Shown: positions 1 to 11,775 of the stretch, in pieces
How positions within the stretch are numbered: the stretch's first letter is position 1
How the letters are laid out: each line of letters opens with the position of its first letter
Assembly: GCF_047922965.1 (NCBI RefSeq)
Contig: NZ_CP150481.1
Coordinates: forward strand, 62,001-126,000
DNA length: 64,000 bases
From: Neptunicella plasticusilytica
GTDB lineage: Bacteria > Pseudomonadota > Gammaproteobacteria > Enterobacterales > Alteromonadaceae
Reading direction: 5' to 3'
Position numbers and translations under genes: made by a program
The notes under the pieces: model-generated
Seen by the model: only the letters and a program-made list of their open reading frames with translations
The model's database searches: none
What the model was told of the DNA's origin: nothing

Positions 1-486
1 GTTCCTATGCAGGGGAAACGTATCTTACTGATGGGGGCTGGTGGCGCGGCCCGCGGGGTACTACTTCCCTTATTGGCTGAAAATCCACAAAAACTGATCA
101 TTGTTAATCGTACAGTGGAAAAAGCACAACAACTTGCCGAGCTGATTGATTCACCGGTAAAAATCTGTGGTGTTGGTTATGCTGATCTGGCGGATAAGCC
201 TTTTGATTTAATTATTAATGCGTCATCGGCCAGTTTGTCGGATCAATTACCACCACTTAAAGCCAATCTGTTAAATAAAGATACGATTTGCTATGACATG
301 GTGTATCGCGCTGCAAACACGCCGTTTAACCAATGGGCAATAGATAACGGCGTTGAAACCACAATTGATGGTTTAGGTATGCTAATTGAACAGGCTGCGG
401 TAAGTTTTGAGATTTGGCGTGGCATCAGACCTAAAACCAGTGCATTGCGACAATTGCTAAGAGACCAATTGTTGAGAGCAGCTTAA
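1..486 (+). CDS. aroE: shikimate dehydrogenase, C-terminal part (5' end outside window)
   Basis: This is the C-terminal NADP-binding half of AroE, which reduces 3-dehydroshikimate to shikimate in aromatic amino acid synthesis. The frame is open from the first base, so the gene continues upstream. The Rossmann glycine motif GAGGAARG and the NADP-phosphate-binding NRT..KA motif are both visible, followed by the conserved IDGLGMLIEQAA segment near the end. The stop codon lies in a TTAA that also serves the convergent yrdA gene, so the two genes overlap tail to tail by 4 nt. The identification is secure; the true start cannot be seen. Confidence 0.95.
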   Translation, partial: VPMQGKRILLMGAGGAARGVLLPLLAENPQKLIIVNRTVEKAQQLAELIDSPVKICGVGYADLADKPFDLIINASSASLSDQLPPLKANLLNKDTICYDMVYRAANTPFNQWAIDNGVETTIDGLGMLIEQAAVSFEIWRGIRPKTSALRQLLRDQLLRAA

Positions 487-1019
487 TGCTGCTCTTTTAT
501 ATATTCGTCCTTTAGTTCGACATAATTCTGTGCAGACTGTGCTAAAAAGGCCATTTCACTCTCATTTAAAGGCCTGGCTTTTTTAACCGGACTGCCTACA
601 TATAGATAGCCACTCTCCAGTACCTTGTTAGGTGGTACTAAACTCCCGGCACCGATAATGACATCACTTTCAACCACGGCACCATCCATTACAATCGCGC
701 CCATACCTACTAATATACGATTACCTAATTGACAGCCATGTAGCATGACCTTGTGCCCAACGGTGACATCTTCACCTATTAATAACGGATGGCCATCAGG
801 ATTGGCTGCAGATTTACGGGTCACATGTAATACACTGCCATCCTGTATATTAGTACGCGCGCCAATACGGATATGATTGACGTCACCACGGGCGGCAACC
901 AAGGGCCAGATACTGACGTCATCGCCTAAGTGAATGTCACCTGCTAGTACGGCACTGTTATCAACATAACATTGACTACCTAATATAGGCTTGATGTTTT
1001 TATAGGAATGTAAGCTCAT
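483..1019 (-). CDS. yrdA: gamma-carbonic-anhydrase-like hexapeptide-repeat protein YrdA
   Basis: A 178-residue left-handed beta-helix protein of the YrdA/gamma carbonic anhydrase family. Imperfect hexapeptide repeats run from about residue 15 to 150 (for example SVLAGDIHLGDDVSIWPLVAARGD). The conserved RGD and the QDGSVLHVT and GHKVMLHGC segments supply His residues of the family's trimer-interface metal site. Length is typical. Metal-dependent activity is known for some family members, but the cellular substrate of YrdA is unclear. It converges on aroE and is divergent from the rRNA operon, the same arrangement as around rrnD in E. coli. Confidence 0.93.
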   Translation of the reverse strand: MSLHSYKNIKPILGSQCYVDNSAVLAGDIHLGDDVSIWPLVAARGDVNHIRIGARTNIQDGSVLHVTRKSAANPDGHPLLIGEDVTVGHKVMLHGCQLGNRILVGMGAIVMDGAVVESDVIIGAGSLVPPNKVLESGYLYVGSPVKKARPLNESEMAFLAQSAQNYVELKDEYIKEQH

Positions 1020-1126
1020 TTTATCTATTTACTCAATTTGAATGAGAGAATTGTAGCAAAAATAGCCCTTTAAGGGCAAAAGGTGGTTAAAAGCTGCGCA
1101 AACGGCTAAAAAGGGTAAAAAAGAGG

Positions 1127-1154
1127 TTGACGGTAAGGGGATAGGATGTAGAAT
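1127..1154 (+). promoter_or_regulatory. rrn promoter P1
   Basis: TTGACG (1127-1132), a 16-bp spacer and TAGAAT (1149-1154) form a sigma70 promoter about 220 bp before the 16S gene. A-rich sequence just upstream could act as an UP element. A GC-rich discriminator (GCGCGCTC) follows the -10, as expected for promoters under stringent control. The gene-free stretch 1020-1373 is accounted for by P1, P2, boxA and the processing stem. Confidence 0.75.
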
Positions 1155-1229
1155 GCGCGCTCGCTTCAGGGGAGTCCGGACGGACGGCCATGAAGGGGGT
1201 CGGACAAGAAAAAAGGTTTAAAAAGTTTC

Positions 1230-1257
1230 TTGACACTGACCCTGGGATGCGTAGAAT
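1230..1257 (+). promoter_or_regulatory. rrn promoter P2
   Basis: A consensus TTGACA (1230-1235), 16-bp spacer and TAGAAT (1252-1257), preceded by an A/T-rich tract (about 1206-1229) and followed by a GC-rich discriminator. It lies about 100 bp downstream of P1, the classical tandem rrn promoter layout. Confidence 0.8.
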
Positions 1258-1290
1258 ACGCCTCCCGCTTGAGAGGAGACTTTCAAGCGC

Positions 1291-1302
1291 TGTTCTTTAA
1301 CA
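1291..1302 (+). promoter_or_regulatory. boxA antitermination element in the rrn leader
   Basis: TGTTCTTTAACA matches the bacterial rrn boxA consensus (TGCTCTTTAACA) at 11 of 12 positions. It lies between P2 and the 16S gene, where NusB/NusE are expected to bind nascent RNA. An identical copy occurs in the 16S-23S spacer at 3394-3405. Confidence 0.8.
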
Positions 1303-1307
1303 ATTTG

Positions 1308-1332
1308 CAACAAGACAATCTGTGTGGGCACT
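1308..1332 (+). other. 16S rRNA processing stem, 5' arm
   Basis: This 25-nt segment is almost fully complementary to 2938-2962 downstream of the 16S gene (for example CAACAAGAC against GTCTTGTTG and TGTGTGGGCACT against AGTGTCCACACA). The two arms would pair around the 16S precursor and form the RNase III processing stem. Confidence 0.75.
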
Positions 1333-1373
1333 CGTTGATGAGTGTCTACCAAAATTCATAGATTTAAGTTTTT

Positions 1374-2909
<1,536 letters not shown>

Positions 2910-2937
2910 CACAAAATTGGTCGTTATTTATTGATGC

Positions 2938-2962
2938 AGTGTCCACACAGATAGTCTTGTTG
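2938..2962 (+). other. 16S rRNA processing stem, 3' arm
   Basis: Complementary to 1308-1332; see that entry. It lies between the 16S 3' end and tRNA-Ile, as expected for the RNase III stem. Confidence 0.75.
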
Positions 2963-3014
2963 TGAAAGTAAAGAGCAACTAGTACGGATTGCGTTTTATG
3001 CAGTGCGTATGAAT

Positions 3015-3091
<77 letters not shown>

Positions 3092-3217
3092 AAATTCGAT
3101 TGATACTGCGTCAGAGAAACGCTCATGTGCTGCTTCGCACACATCGCCCTTCTCTTCCTTGTCTGAATCGAATTTAACATTGAGTGAGGTAACTCATTGG
3201 ATGTGACCCTTATTAAT

Positions 3218-3293
3218 GGGGCTATAGCTCAGCTGGGAGAGCGCCTGCCTTGCACGCAGGAGGTCAGCGGTTCGATCCCGCTTAGCTCCACCA
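3218..3293 (+). tRNA. alaT: tRNA-Ala (TGC)
   Basis: A 76-nt tRNA with encoded CCA. Acceptor GGGGCTA pairs with TAGCTCC (one G-U). The anticodon stem CCTGC/GCAGG encloses loop CTTGCAC with anticodon TGC at 3251-3253. The TTCGATC T-loop is present. It is the second spacer tRNA of the rrn operon. Confidence 0.97.
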
Positions 3294-3393
3294 ACCTTTA
3301 TAAGATAGAGAGTTGGAAAGGAAATACCTTAATGAATGGACATTTGGACGAGTGTTGATTGATTAAGGTTTTTTTAACGAAAAATCTTAAACC

Positions 3394-3405
3394 TGTTCTT
3401 TAACA
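3394..3405 (+). promoter_or_regulatory. boxA antitermination element in the 16S-23S spacer
   Basis: TGTTCTTTAACA is identical to the leader boxA (1291-1302), and the match continues as AATTTG. It probably reloads the antitermination complex before 23S. Together with the tandem repeat and processing stem nearby, it accounts for the gene-free spacer 3294-3772. Confidence 0.75.
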
Positions 3406-3483
3406 ATTTGGAAAGCTGATATTAGTAATCAAAACTGAGTGAGACTTTTAAGTAACTTACTCTATCTGATACTTGTAGTAGAA

Positions 3484-3531
3484 AAAAGCTAGTGTAAAAA
3501 CTGGTGTAAAAGCTAGTGTAAAAACTGGTGT
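3484..3531 (+). repeat. two perfect 24-nt tandem repeats in the 16S-23S spacer
   Basis: Two identical, directly adjacent 24-nt units (3484-3507 and 3508-3531). Each is made of two similar 12-nt halves, AAAAGCTAGTGT and AAAAACTGGTGT, so the stretch is effectively four 12-nt repeats. It lies between the spacer boxA and the outer 23S processing stem. Function unknown. Perfect identity suggests a recent slippage duplication. Confidence 0.9.
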
Positions 3532-3540
3532 ACTTGTCAT
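3530..3540 (+). other. 23S outer processing stem, 5' arm
   Basis: GTACTTGTCAT is exactly complementary to ATGACAAGTAC at 6690-6700 beyond the 23S gene. An inner stem flanks the mature ends as well (GGTTGTATGGTTAAG near 3766-3780 with CTTAACCATACAAC near 6644-6657). Together they would close the 23S precursor loop for RNase III. Confidence 0.65.
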
Positions 3541-3772
3541 GCATATAACGGTCATTGAATTGACACCGACGGTCGGACAAAAAGGCGACTGTGGCGAGTT
3601 ATTTCAGATGCTTTAATACGTTACTTTAAAGCAGATGAAATAGCGAGAATTCGGGTTTTAGGCAAGCGAGTTCGACGAACGAACGAGGGCGTGTACGAAC
3701 AGTACATAACCGAGTGAGAGAGGACGAAACGCGCAGCATAAAAGGCGAAGACGAAGCTATTTTGGGTTGTAT

Positions 3773-6652
<2,880 letters not shown>

Positions 6653-6689
6653 ACAACGCCAAAGTGGCTTTAAAGCATTTGGGTTGTTG

Positions 6690-6700
6690 ATGACAAGTAC
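6690..6700 (+). other. 23S outer processing stem, 3' arm
   Basis: ATGACAAGTAC, complementary to 3530-3540; see that entry. Confidence 0.65.
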
Positions 6701-6814
6701 AAGAAACAGCTACGAGTGACGAGCAACGAGCTTCGAACGAGATAGAGTAAGACTTGAACCACCAGTTTGAGCACTAATATAAACAAACAGCTTTCTGAAA
6801 TTGTTAACCGTCTT

Positions 6815-6933
6815 TGTCTGGCGGCCATAGCGATACGGCACCACCTGATCCCATTCCGAACTCAGCAGTGAAACGTATTAGCGGCGATGGTAGTGTGGGG
6901 TTTCCCCATGTGAGAGTAGCACACCGCCAGACT
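6815..6933 (+). rRNA. rrf: 5S ribosomal RNA
   Basis: A gammaproteobacterial 5S rRNA. The helix I ends TGTCTGGCGG and CCGCCAGACT pair. The conserved CCATTCCGAACTCAGCAGTG and GCGGCGATGGTAGTGTGGGG segments and the ATGTGAGAGTAG segment are present. It is about 119 nt and lies about 160 nt after 23S. Confidence 0.96.
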
Positions 6934-6944
6934 CCCAATTAGAG

Positions 6945-6977
6945 AAAGGGCTACCCGATTGGGTAGCCCTTTTTTTA
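6945..6977 (+). terminator. rho-independent terminator of the rrn operon
   Basis: GGGCTACCC (6948-6956), loop GATT, GGGTAGCCC (6961-6969), then a run of seven T. Flanking A-T pairs lengthen the stem. It starts about 12 nt after 5S. Confidence 0.93.
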
Positions 6978-7244
6978 TGGTTGGAATTCGACATGGCCGC
7001 ATCCTGCCAGTATGTTATGGATAGCCCATTCTCTAAACGCTGCCGCGCAGTACCAGCCTCGTGGGGAAAACCACCCCATCGTGCTGTCATCACGCCCAGC
7101 GATACGCGACGCAATCATCTGTCACACATCCATGTAGCAACCTCCAGCCGTTCATCCATGAACGTCGTTCAGTCGGCAGGAACTGTGTTCCTGAAAGCCC
7201 CGCCTTCACCCCATGTGAGAGTTTGGGAAGCTTAAAATTCCTTT
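6978..7244 (+). other. rrn-distal gene-free segment with hairpins and a 5S-like fragment
   Basis: About 270 nt with no convincing gene, although both strands have accidental open frames. Visible structure: a 7-bp hairpin with a 2-nt loop (CGTTCAT/ATGAACG, 7149-7164), a 7-bp hairpin CAGGAAC/GTTCCTG with a 3-nt loop (7177-7193), and CCCCATGTGAGAGT at 7209-7222, identical to 14 nt of the 5S gene at 6904-6917. It may be a relic of a longer operon end or a conserved rrn-associated sequence. Function unknown. Confidence 0.45.
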
Positions 7245-7250
7245 GGGCGT

Positions 7251-7276
7251 AAAAAAGCCCACTGGACGTGGGCTTT
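7251..7276 (-). terminator. rho-independent terminator after the CBS-domain gene
   Basis: On the minus strand, AAAGCCCAC, loop GTCCA, GTGGGCTTT and a T-run (TTTTTT) follow the 3' end of the CBS-domain gene by about 50 nt. Confidence 0.8.
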
Positions 7277-7323
7277 GATTCGCTATCTTGACTTCTACAT
7301 ATCCAGCTCTTTGAGTTTACGGG

Positions 7324-7899
7324 TTAGGGATGACCTACGGCTAACATCACTTCCTGAAAGTTACTGGGCAATGGACTGATTTGAATGGGGATATGTAGCT
7401 TCTTGGATATATCCCGCGCCGAAATCATCCCAACTATTTCCATAGTGGATTGTGCAATCACAAGTACATGTTGCAGCCCTGATTGCTTCATGGTGTGAAG
7501 AACGTCGCCGATGGATGAGTTAAGTATGGTTTGTAGTTGTATGCCTTTAAATTGGCTTTTAGGCAACATTAAATCACCTATGGTGAGGTCACTACGTTTG
7601 ACCGCTAATCGATTGGCTACACTCAACACTCGTGAGCTTTGCAAATCGACTAATGACACCGCGCCAATAAACTCTTCTTGTTTGTTGCCAACAAGACAAG
7701 TGCTGATATGGGCACTTTTCATTAGAGACAACGCCTGATCAATTGGGGTGTCTCGATCCAGCATTAAAGGCGCATTACGGGAAAAATTGCTCATAATTTC
7801 AATGGCTGGACTACTTAGTAGCAATGGTTGAATTTTAGACTGGCTGCTCAGTTCATACTGATCCAGATTTTGAGTGTTTAATTGTTTGAAACTTGTCAT
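7324..7899 (-). CDS. CBS-domain-pair protein
   Basis: A cytoplasmic protein of 191 residues with two CBS motifs. One covers about residues 40-95 (MSNFSRNAPLMLDRDTPIDQ ... EFIGAVSLVDL), the other about 120-185 (IQLQTILNSSIGDVLHTMKQ ... EIVGMISARDI). CBS pairs usually bind adenine nucleotides and regulate a partner, but there is no catalytic domain here and the partner is unknown. The ATG at 7899 is preferred because AAAGGTG lies 6 nt upstream; an in-frame GTG three codons earlier overlaps that site. It ends at its own terminator. The neighbouring small secreted protein gene has the same direction. Confidence 0.75.
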   Translation of the reverse strand: MTSFKQLNTQNLDQYELSSQSKIQPLLLSSPAIEIMSNFSRNAPLMLDRDTPIDQALSLMKSAHISTCLVGNKQEEFIGAVSLVDLQSSRVLSVANRLAVKRSDLTIGDLMLPKSQFKGIQLQTILNSSIGDVLHTMKQSGLQHVLVIAQSTMEIVGMISARDISKKLHIPIQISPLPSNFQEVMLAVGHP

Positions 7900-7951
7900 T
7901 GGGATCACCTTTGATCTTGTTAATAGATATTATTTTCATAGTGGAAACACA

Positions 7952-8278
7952 TCAAACAAGATTAAAAGGAGGGGCGCGCACCTGTATTGAACGATAACTA
8001 TCAGTAGCTTTGATAATTGAATGAGTCTGTGAGCCGTTACCTATTAAGGGCAGAACTTCCTGATTGGCAAAGGATATAGGAAGTAGGTCTTCGGGTTCAG
8101 GATCATCGGAAGTATTATCACGATCGTTCTGATCAATGGTAATACCGATTTGCGCGGTTAACTCAGGAGTAGTAAAACCCTTAGCGGCAGAGAGTCCGGG
8201 TTGGAACAGATTCAAAAATACCGCCACTACTGCCAAAAGTAGTGAGGTGATTTTTTGATTTGCAAACATCTGTTTCAT
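7952..8278 (-). CDS. small predicted secreted protein, unknown
   Basis: A 108-residue protein not recognised as a known family. An N-terminal signal sequence or membrane segment is clear (basic MKQMFANQK, hydrophobic ITSLLLAVVAVFLNLF, then small residues PGLSAA around residue 32). The remainder is short, acidic in the middle (DQNDRDNTSDDPEPED) and without cysteines. It lies about 50 nt upstream of the CBS-domain gene on the same strand and may be co-transcribed. The ribosome-binding site is weak (A-rich). It could be lineage-specific, and expression is not certain. Confidence 0.5.
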   Translation of the reverse strand: MKQMFANQKITSLLLAVVAVFLNLFQPGLSAAKGFTTPELTAQIGITIDQNDRDNTSDDPEPEDLLPISFANQEVLPLIGNGSQTHSIIKATDSYRSIQVRAPPFNLV

Positions 8279-8433
8279 TTTTTCTTATTGCTACGGCTAC
8301 ATGAATTAGGTCGTGCTAGGTAGGGAAAGTTCAAATTGATGCAATTTTTCCACCCGCTAAAAGATGATATAAGGCGAAACCGGTTCACTTTCAACCAGTA
8401 CGGGACAAAAATATGAATTTTCGGGTTGTGTGG

Positions 8434-8916
8434 TTAGAGAGGTTTTTCCCAGAACAATGCTTTTCCCATGTCGGGATTCAGTTGATATCCACCAAAACCA
8501 AATTTTAAATATGCCGCCTGGGCAGTTTTATTGCCCTCAAGTACTTCAAGTGTGATTTTGCAGCAGCCTCTTTGGCGGGCAATTTTTTCTATTTCGAACA
8601 ATATTTTTTGGCTAAGTCCTAAGCCTCTATACTGGCTGGCCACGGCCAAGTCATGGATATTAACTAGAGGTTTGCATTTAAAGGTTGAAAAGCCTTGAAA
8701 ACAATTAGCAATCCCAGCTGGTTGATGATCTACGTAGCACAGTATAGAAAATGCGTTAGCTATCTTTGCCAACTCATTGGCGAGATTTTCCTGTGTGTAT
8801 GCGGACAATGGCGCTCCACCCCCCATTGGATCCCGGGCATAAATATCCAGCAGATAAGTCATATCTTTTTGATGTAGGGGATTGGCATAGTCAGCCACTT
8901 CTATTTTTATATCCAT
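8434..8916 (-). CDS. GNAT-family N-acetyltransferase
   Basis: A 160-residue GNAT acetyltransferase using acetyl-CoA. The pyrophosphate-binding motif A is seen as VASQYRGLGLSQKILFEIEK (about residues 91-110, with QxxGxG), and motif B as ITLEVLEGNKTAQAAYLKFGF near 120-140. The whole protein is one domain of usual length. The substrate cannot be inferred. It stands alone downstream of accC, separated by an inverted repeat. Confidence 0.8.
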   Translation of the reverse strand: MDIKIEVADYANPLHQKDMTYLLDIYARDPMGGGAPLSAYTQENLANELAKIANAFSILCYVDHQPAGIANCFQGFSTFKCKPLVNIHDLAVASQYRGLGLSQKILFEIEKIARQRGCCKITLEVLEGNKTAQAAYLKFGFGGYQLNPDMGKALFWEKPL

Positions 8917-8984
8917 TTTTATACCCTGATCAATAAGTCGGAGGGATTATTTGAAGCGACAAGAGAGCATAGAGAGTAACACAT

Positions 8985-9011
8985 AAGCCCGGACAGATAA
9001 TATCCGGGCTT
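8985..9011 (-). terminator. inverted repeat after accC, possible terminator
   Basis: A perfect 9-bp stem AAGCCCGGA/TCCGGGCTT with a 9-nt loop lies 18 nt after the accC stop. The T-run is weak on the minus strand (TTAT), so termination may be inefficient. Confidence 0.5.
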
Positions 9012-9028
9012 ATTCAAACAAGTAAAAG

Positions 9029-10375
9029 CTATAGCCCCAGCTTTTTCTCCAGGTAGTGGATGTTGGTACCACCGTTTCTGAAGTTTTCGTCGGCCATAAT
9101 TTTACGCTGTAAAGGTACGTTGGTTTTTATACCTTCAATTACCAGCTCATCTAAAGCCAGACGCATTCTGGCAATGGCTACGTCACGACTCTCGCCGTAA
9201 GTAATCAATTTGCCAATCATCGAATCGTAGTTTGGCGGCACTGTGTAACCGGCATAGATATGCGAATCCCAGCGAACTCCAAGCCCTCCTGGTGGATGGA
9301 ACATATTTATTTTCCCCGGGGAAGGAATAAACGTTTGTGGGTCTTCGGCATTGATACGACATTCGATGGCATGGCCACGTATCTGTATTTGCGATTGTTC
9401 GAACGATAAAGGTTGGCCCGCGGCCACCCGCAGTTGCTCCTTGATCAAATCAACGCTAGTAATCATTTCTGACACAGGATGTTCTACCTGAATACGGGTA
9501 TTCATTTCAATAAAGTAGAACTCGCCATTTTCATATAGAAATTCAAAGGTTCCGGCACCACGATAGCCAATTTCAATACAGGCACGGCGGCAACGGTCGC
9601 CAATCTTCTCACGCATTTCTGCGGTGATACCTGGCGCAGGTGCTTCTTCGACAACTTTCTGATGACGACGTTGCATTGAACAGTCCCGTTCACCTAAATG
9701 AATGGCATTACCCTGACCATCGGCGAGCACCTGGATCTCGACATGGCGAGGGTTTTCCAGAAACTTCTCCATATAAACCATGCTATTGCCAAACGCCGCA
9801 CCGGCTTCTGTCTGGGTCATCTCTATTGAAGAAATTAATTCAGCTTCGCTGCGAACCACACGCATACCGCGGCCACCACCACCGCCAGATGCTTTGACGA
9901 TAATAGGATAACCAATGCGCTTGGCGATAGTTTTGTTACGTTCGTGATCTGTGGTCAACGGGCCATCAGAGCCAGGAACACAAGGGACACCCGCTTTTTT
10001 CATTGCCTGGATGGCAGAAACTTTATCTCCCATTAAACGAATGGTATCCGCTTTGGGGCCGATGAAAACAAAGCCGCTTTTTTCAATCATGTCAGCAAAG
10101 TCTGCGTTTTCGGCCAAGAAACCGTAACCGGGATGGATCGCAATTGAGTTAGTTACTTCTGCCGCGGCAATGATGGCAGGAATATTCAGATAGCTATCTG
10201 TTGCGGATGCAGGGCCGATGCAGATTGATTCATCAGCTAGCAAAACATGTTTTAAACCACGATCTGCTGTGGAATGTACGGCAACGGTTTTTATGCCCAG
10301 CTCTTTGCAGGCACGCAATATCCGCAGGGCAATCTCGCCGCGGTTTGCAATAAGTACTTTATCCAGCATATCCAT
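9029..10375 (-). CDS. accC: acetyl-CoA carboxylase, biotin carboxylase subunit
   Basis: A 448-residue AccC, which carboxylates the biotin on BCCP with ATP and bicarbonate for malonyl-CoA synthesis. It starts with LDKVLIANRGEIALRILRA and has the ATP-grasp glycine-rich loop KASGGGGGRGMRVV, the ERDCSMQRRHQKVVEE segment, and the catalytic EMNTRIQVEHPVSE segment. Length matches the family. It follows accB by 9 nt, the last gene of aroQ-accB-accC. A start at the third codon (ATG) is also possible. The prmA gene that often follows accC in related bacteria is absent here. Confidence 0.98.
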   Translation of the reverse strand: MDMLDKVLIANRGEIALRILRACKELGIKTVAVHSTADRGLKHVLLADESICIGPASATDSYLNIPAIIAAAEVTNSIAIHPGYGFLAENADFADMIEKSGFVFIGPKADTIRLMGDKVSAIQAMKKAGVPCVPGSDGPLTTDHERNKTIAKRIGYPIIVKASGGGGGRGMRVVRSEAELISSIEMTQTEAGAAFGNSMVYMEKFLENPRHVEIQVLADGQGNAIHLGERDCSMQRRHQKVVEEAPAPGITAEMREKIGDRCRRACIEIGYRGAGTFEFLYENGEFYFIEMNTRIQVEHPVSEMITSVDLIKEQLRVAAGQPLSFEQSQIQIRGHAIECRINAEDPQTFIPSPGKINMFHPPGGLGVRWDSHIYAGYTVPPNYDSMIGKLITYGESRDVAIARMRLALDELVIEGIKTNVPLQRKIMADENFRNGGTNIHYLEKKLGL

Positions 10376-10384
10376 AAGCGCCTG

Positions 10385-10849
10385 TTATTCGATAACGAAC
10401 ATGGGTTGATCAAATTCTACAGGATCTTGATTTTCTATCAGAATTTGAGTGACGGTACCGGCTTTATCGGCATCAATCTGGTTCATCATTTTCATTGCCT
10501 CAACAATGCATAATGGATCACCAACCTTAACTTGCTGTCCAACTTCAACAAAGTTCTTGGCACCAGGTGATGGTGACGTATAGAAGGTTCCAACCATCGG
10601 TGAACGAACAATATGCCCGGAGATTTCAGCTGGTTTGGCGGCTTCACTAGCGGCAGGAGTTGGCGCTGCGGCAGGTGCAGCAGGCGCTGATTGTGGCATA
10701 GGGACAGGTGCTGCGTACTGCATTGGAACAGCAGAAGCGCTGCTGCCTCGGTGGATACGAACCGACTCTTCACCTTCGGTGATTTCCAGTTCAGAAATAC
10801 CGGATTCTTCAACCAGTTCTATTAGTTTTTTAATTTTACGAATATCCAT
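10385..10849 (-). CDS. accB: biotin carboxyl carrier protein of acetyl-CoA carboxylase
   Basis: A 154-residue BCCP. The N-terminal part (MDIRKIKKLIELVEESGISE) is typical. A Pro/Ala-rich linker spans about residues 38-74, and the C-terminal biotinyl domain carries the EAMKM motif with the biotinylated Lys at residue 120. The flexible linker lets biotin swing between AccC and the carboxyltransferase. It lies 12 nt after aroQ and 9 nt before accC. Confidence 0.98.
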   Translation of the reverse strand: MDIRKIKKLIELVEESGISELEITEGEESVRIHRGSSASAVPMQYAAPVPMPQSAPAAPAAAPTPAASEAAKPAEISGHIVRSPMVGTFYTSPSPGAKNFVEVGQQVKVGDPLCIVEAMKMMNQIDADKAGTVTQILIENQDPVEFDQPMFVIE

Positions 10850-10861
10850 GGAACACTCTCT

Positions 10862-11302
10862 TTAGTTTTGCTTGGCCATGTATTGTTTGGCCGCCATTAA
10901 TGCAAATTCATAACCTTGCGCGCCTAGTCCGCAAATAACACCCTGTGCCTTATCAGATAAATAAGAATGTTGGCGAAAAGGCTCGCGGCTATGAATATTA
11001 GATAGATGAATTTCTATAAAAGGTATCGATACGCTGAGCAAGGCATCGCGTAACGCGACGCTGGTATGGGTAAACGCGCCGGGATTGATAATAATAAAAT
11101 CAATCTGTCCCATTGCTGCATGAATAGCATCCAGTAGCAAATGCTCCGCGTTGGATTGAACATGTGTCAGGCTGATTTGCTGTTGTTCAGCAAGCATGGT
11201 TAACTTGCTCACAATATCGCCCAAGCTTTGTGAACCGTATATTTGCGGCTCTCGCTTGCCCAGCATATTTAAATTGGGACCATTTAATAATAAAACTTTC
11301 AC
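10862..11302 (-). CDS. aroQ: type II 3-dehydroquinate dehydratase
   Basis: A 146-residue type II dehydroquinase of the shikimate pathway. Family motifs are seen in order: LLLNGPNLNMLGKREPQIYG (catalytic Arg and Tyr), IDFIIINPGAFTHTSVALRDAL, PFIEIHLSNIHSREPFRQHSY (catalytic His). The start is GTG with no clear Shine-Dalgarno. It is first in the aroQ-accB-accC operon, a common gammaproteobacterial order. Confidence 0.97.
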   Translation of the reverse strand: MKVLLLNGPNLNMLGKREPQIYGSQSLGDIVSKLTMLAEQQQISLTHVQSNAEHLLLDAIHAAMGQIDFIIINPGAFTHTSVALRDALLSVSIPFIEIHLSNIHSREPFRQHSYLSDKAQGVICGLGAQGYEFALMAAKQYMAKQN

Positions 11303-11416
11303 AATAATGCGTCGATCATGTAGTTAAAAGCCCATCTTTACGCATTTTAATTAAAAATACGAGTTTAACTTAACCAAATGAACGAAATATAAACAGGTTC
11401 ATCTGGATCGCTCCCC

Positions 11417-11447
11417 ATTATAGCCATGAATGAATAAATCACAGCAA
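11417..11447 (-). promoter_or_regulatory. possible promoter of aroQ-accBC
   Basis: A consensus -10 TATAAT (minus strand, 11422-11417) has TTGCTG 19 bp upstream. The spacing is long, so this is tentative. It would give a 5' UTR of about 110 nt before aroQ. The remaining 11303-11541 shows no gene. Confidence 0.35.
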
Positions 11448-11541
11448 AATACTGGTCTTATCAGCGAAGATTGGCTCAAAGTTTGCGCAAATTTGCTTGT
11501 GGGAGATAGAATGGCATTGTGTCCTGATGCAATTGGCTTTT

Positions 11542-11763
11542 TTATTCAACGTTAAATTGATTAGTGGGAATAATATCAACAGATTCGTGTAACTCGGAAT
11601 AAACCAATACCACTTGTCTATTTTCTAGCTGAGTCATGACATGAGCGACTTTCTGTCCTAGATTAAACTCTTGTTCACCATAATCAGTCCCTTCACGTAA
11701 CACAAAGGATTCAATAATATTTTGCAGGGTTTCAGGCGCAAGCTCTTCAAAAGGAATAATCAA
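11542..11763 (-). CDS. yheU: YheU family protein (UPF0270)
   Basis: A small acidic 73-residue protein matching YheU: MIIPFEELAPETLQNIIESFVLREGTDYG, then a conserved LGQKVAHVMTQL segment. It lies 12 nt after yheT on the same strand, the order known from enterobacteria. No biochemical function is established for the family. Confidence 0.9.
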   Translation of the reverse strand: MIIPFEELAPETLQNIIESFVLREGTDYGEQEFNLGQKVAHVMTQLENRQVVLVYSELHESVDIIPTNQFNVE

Positions 11764-11775
11764 ATTAGGCCTCTT

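Noticed and set aside
6878..7252. Overlapping open frames of 63-84 residues after the 5S gene
   Set aside because: Three frames on two strands cover the same DNA, one begins inside 5S, and none has a ribosome-binding site or recognisable domain. Treated as non-coding.
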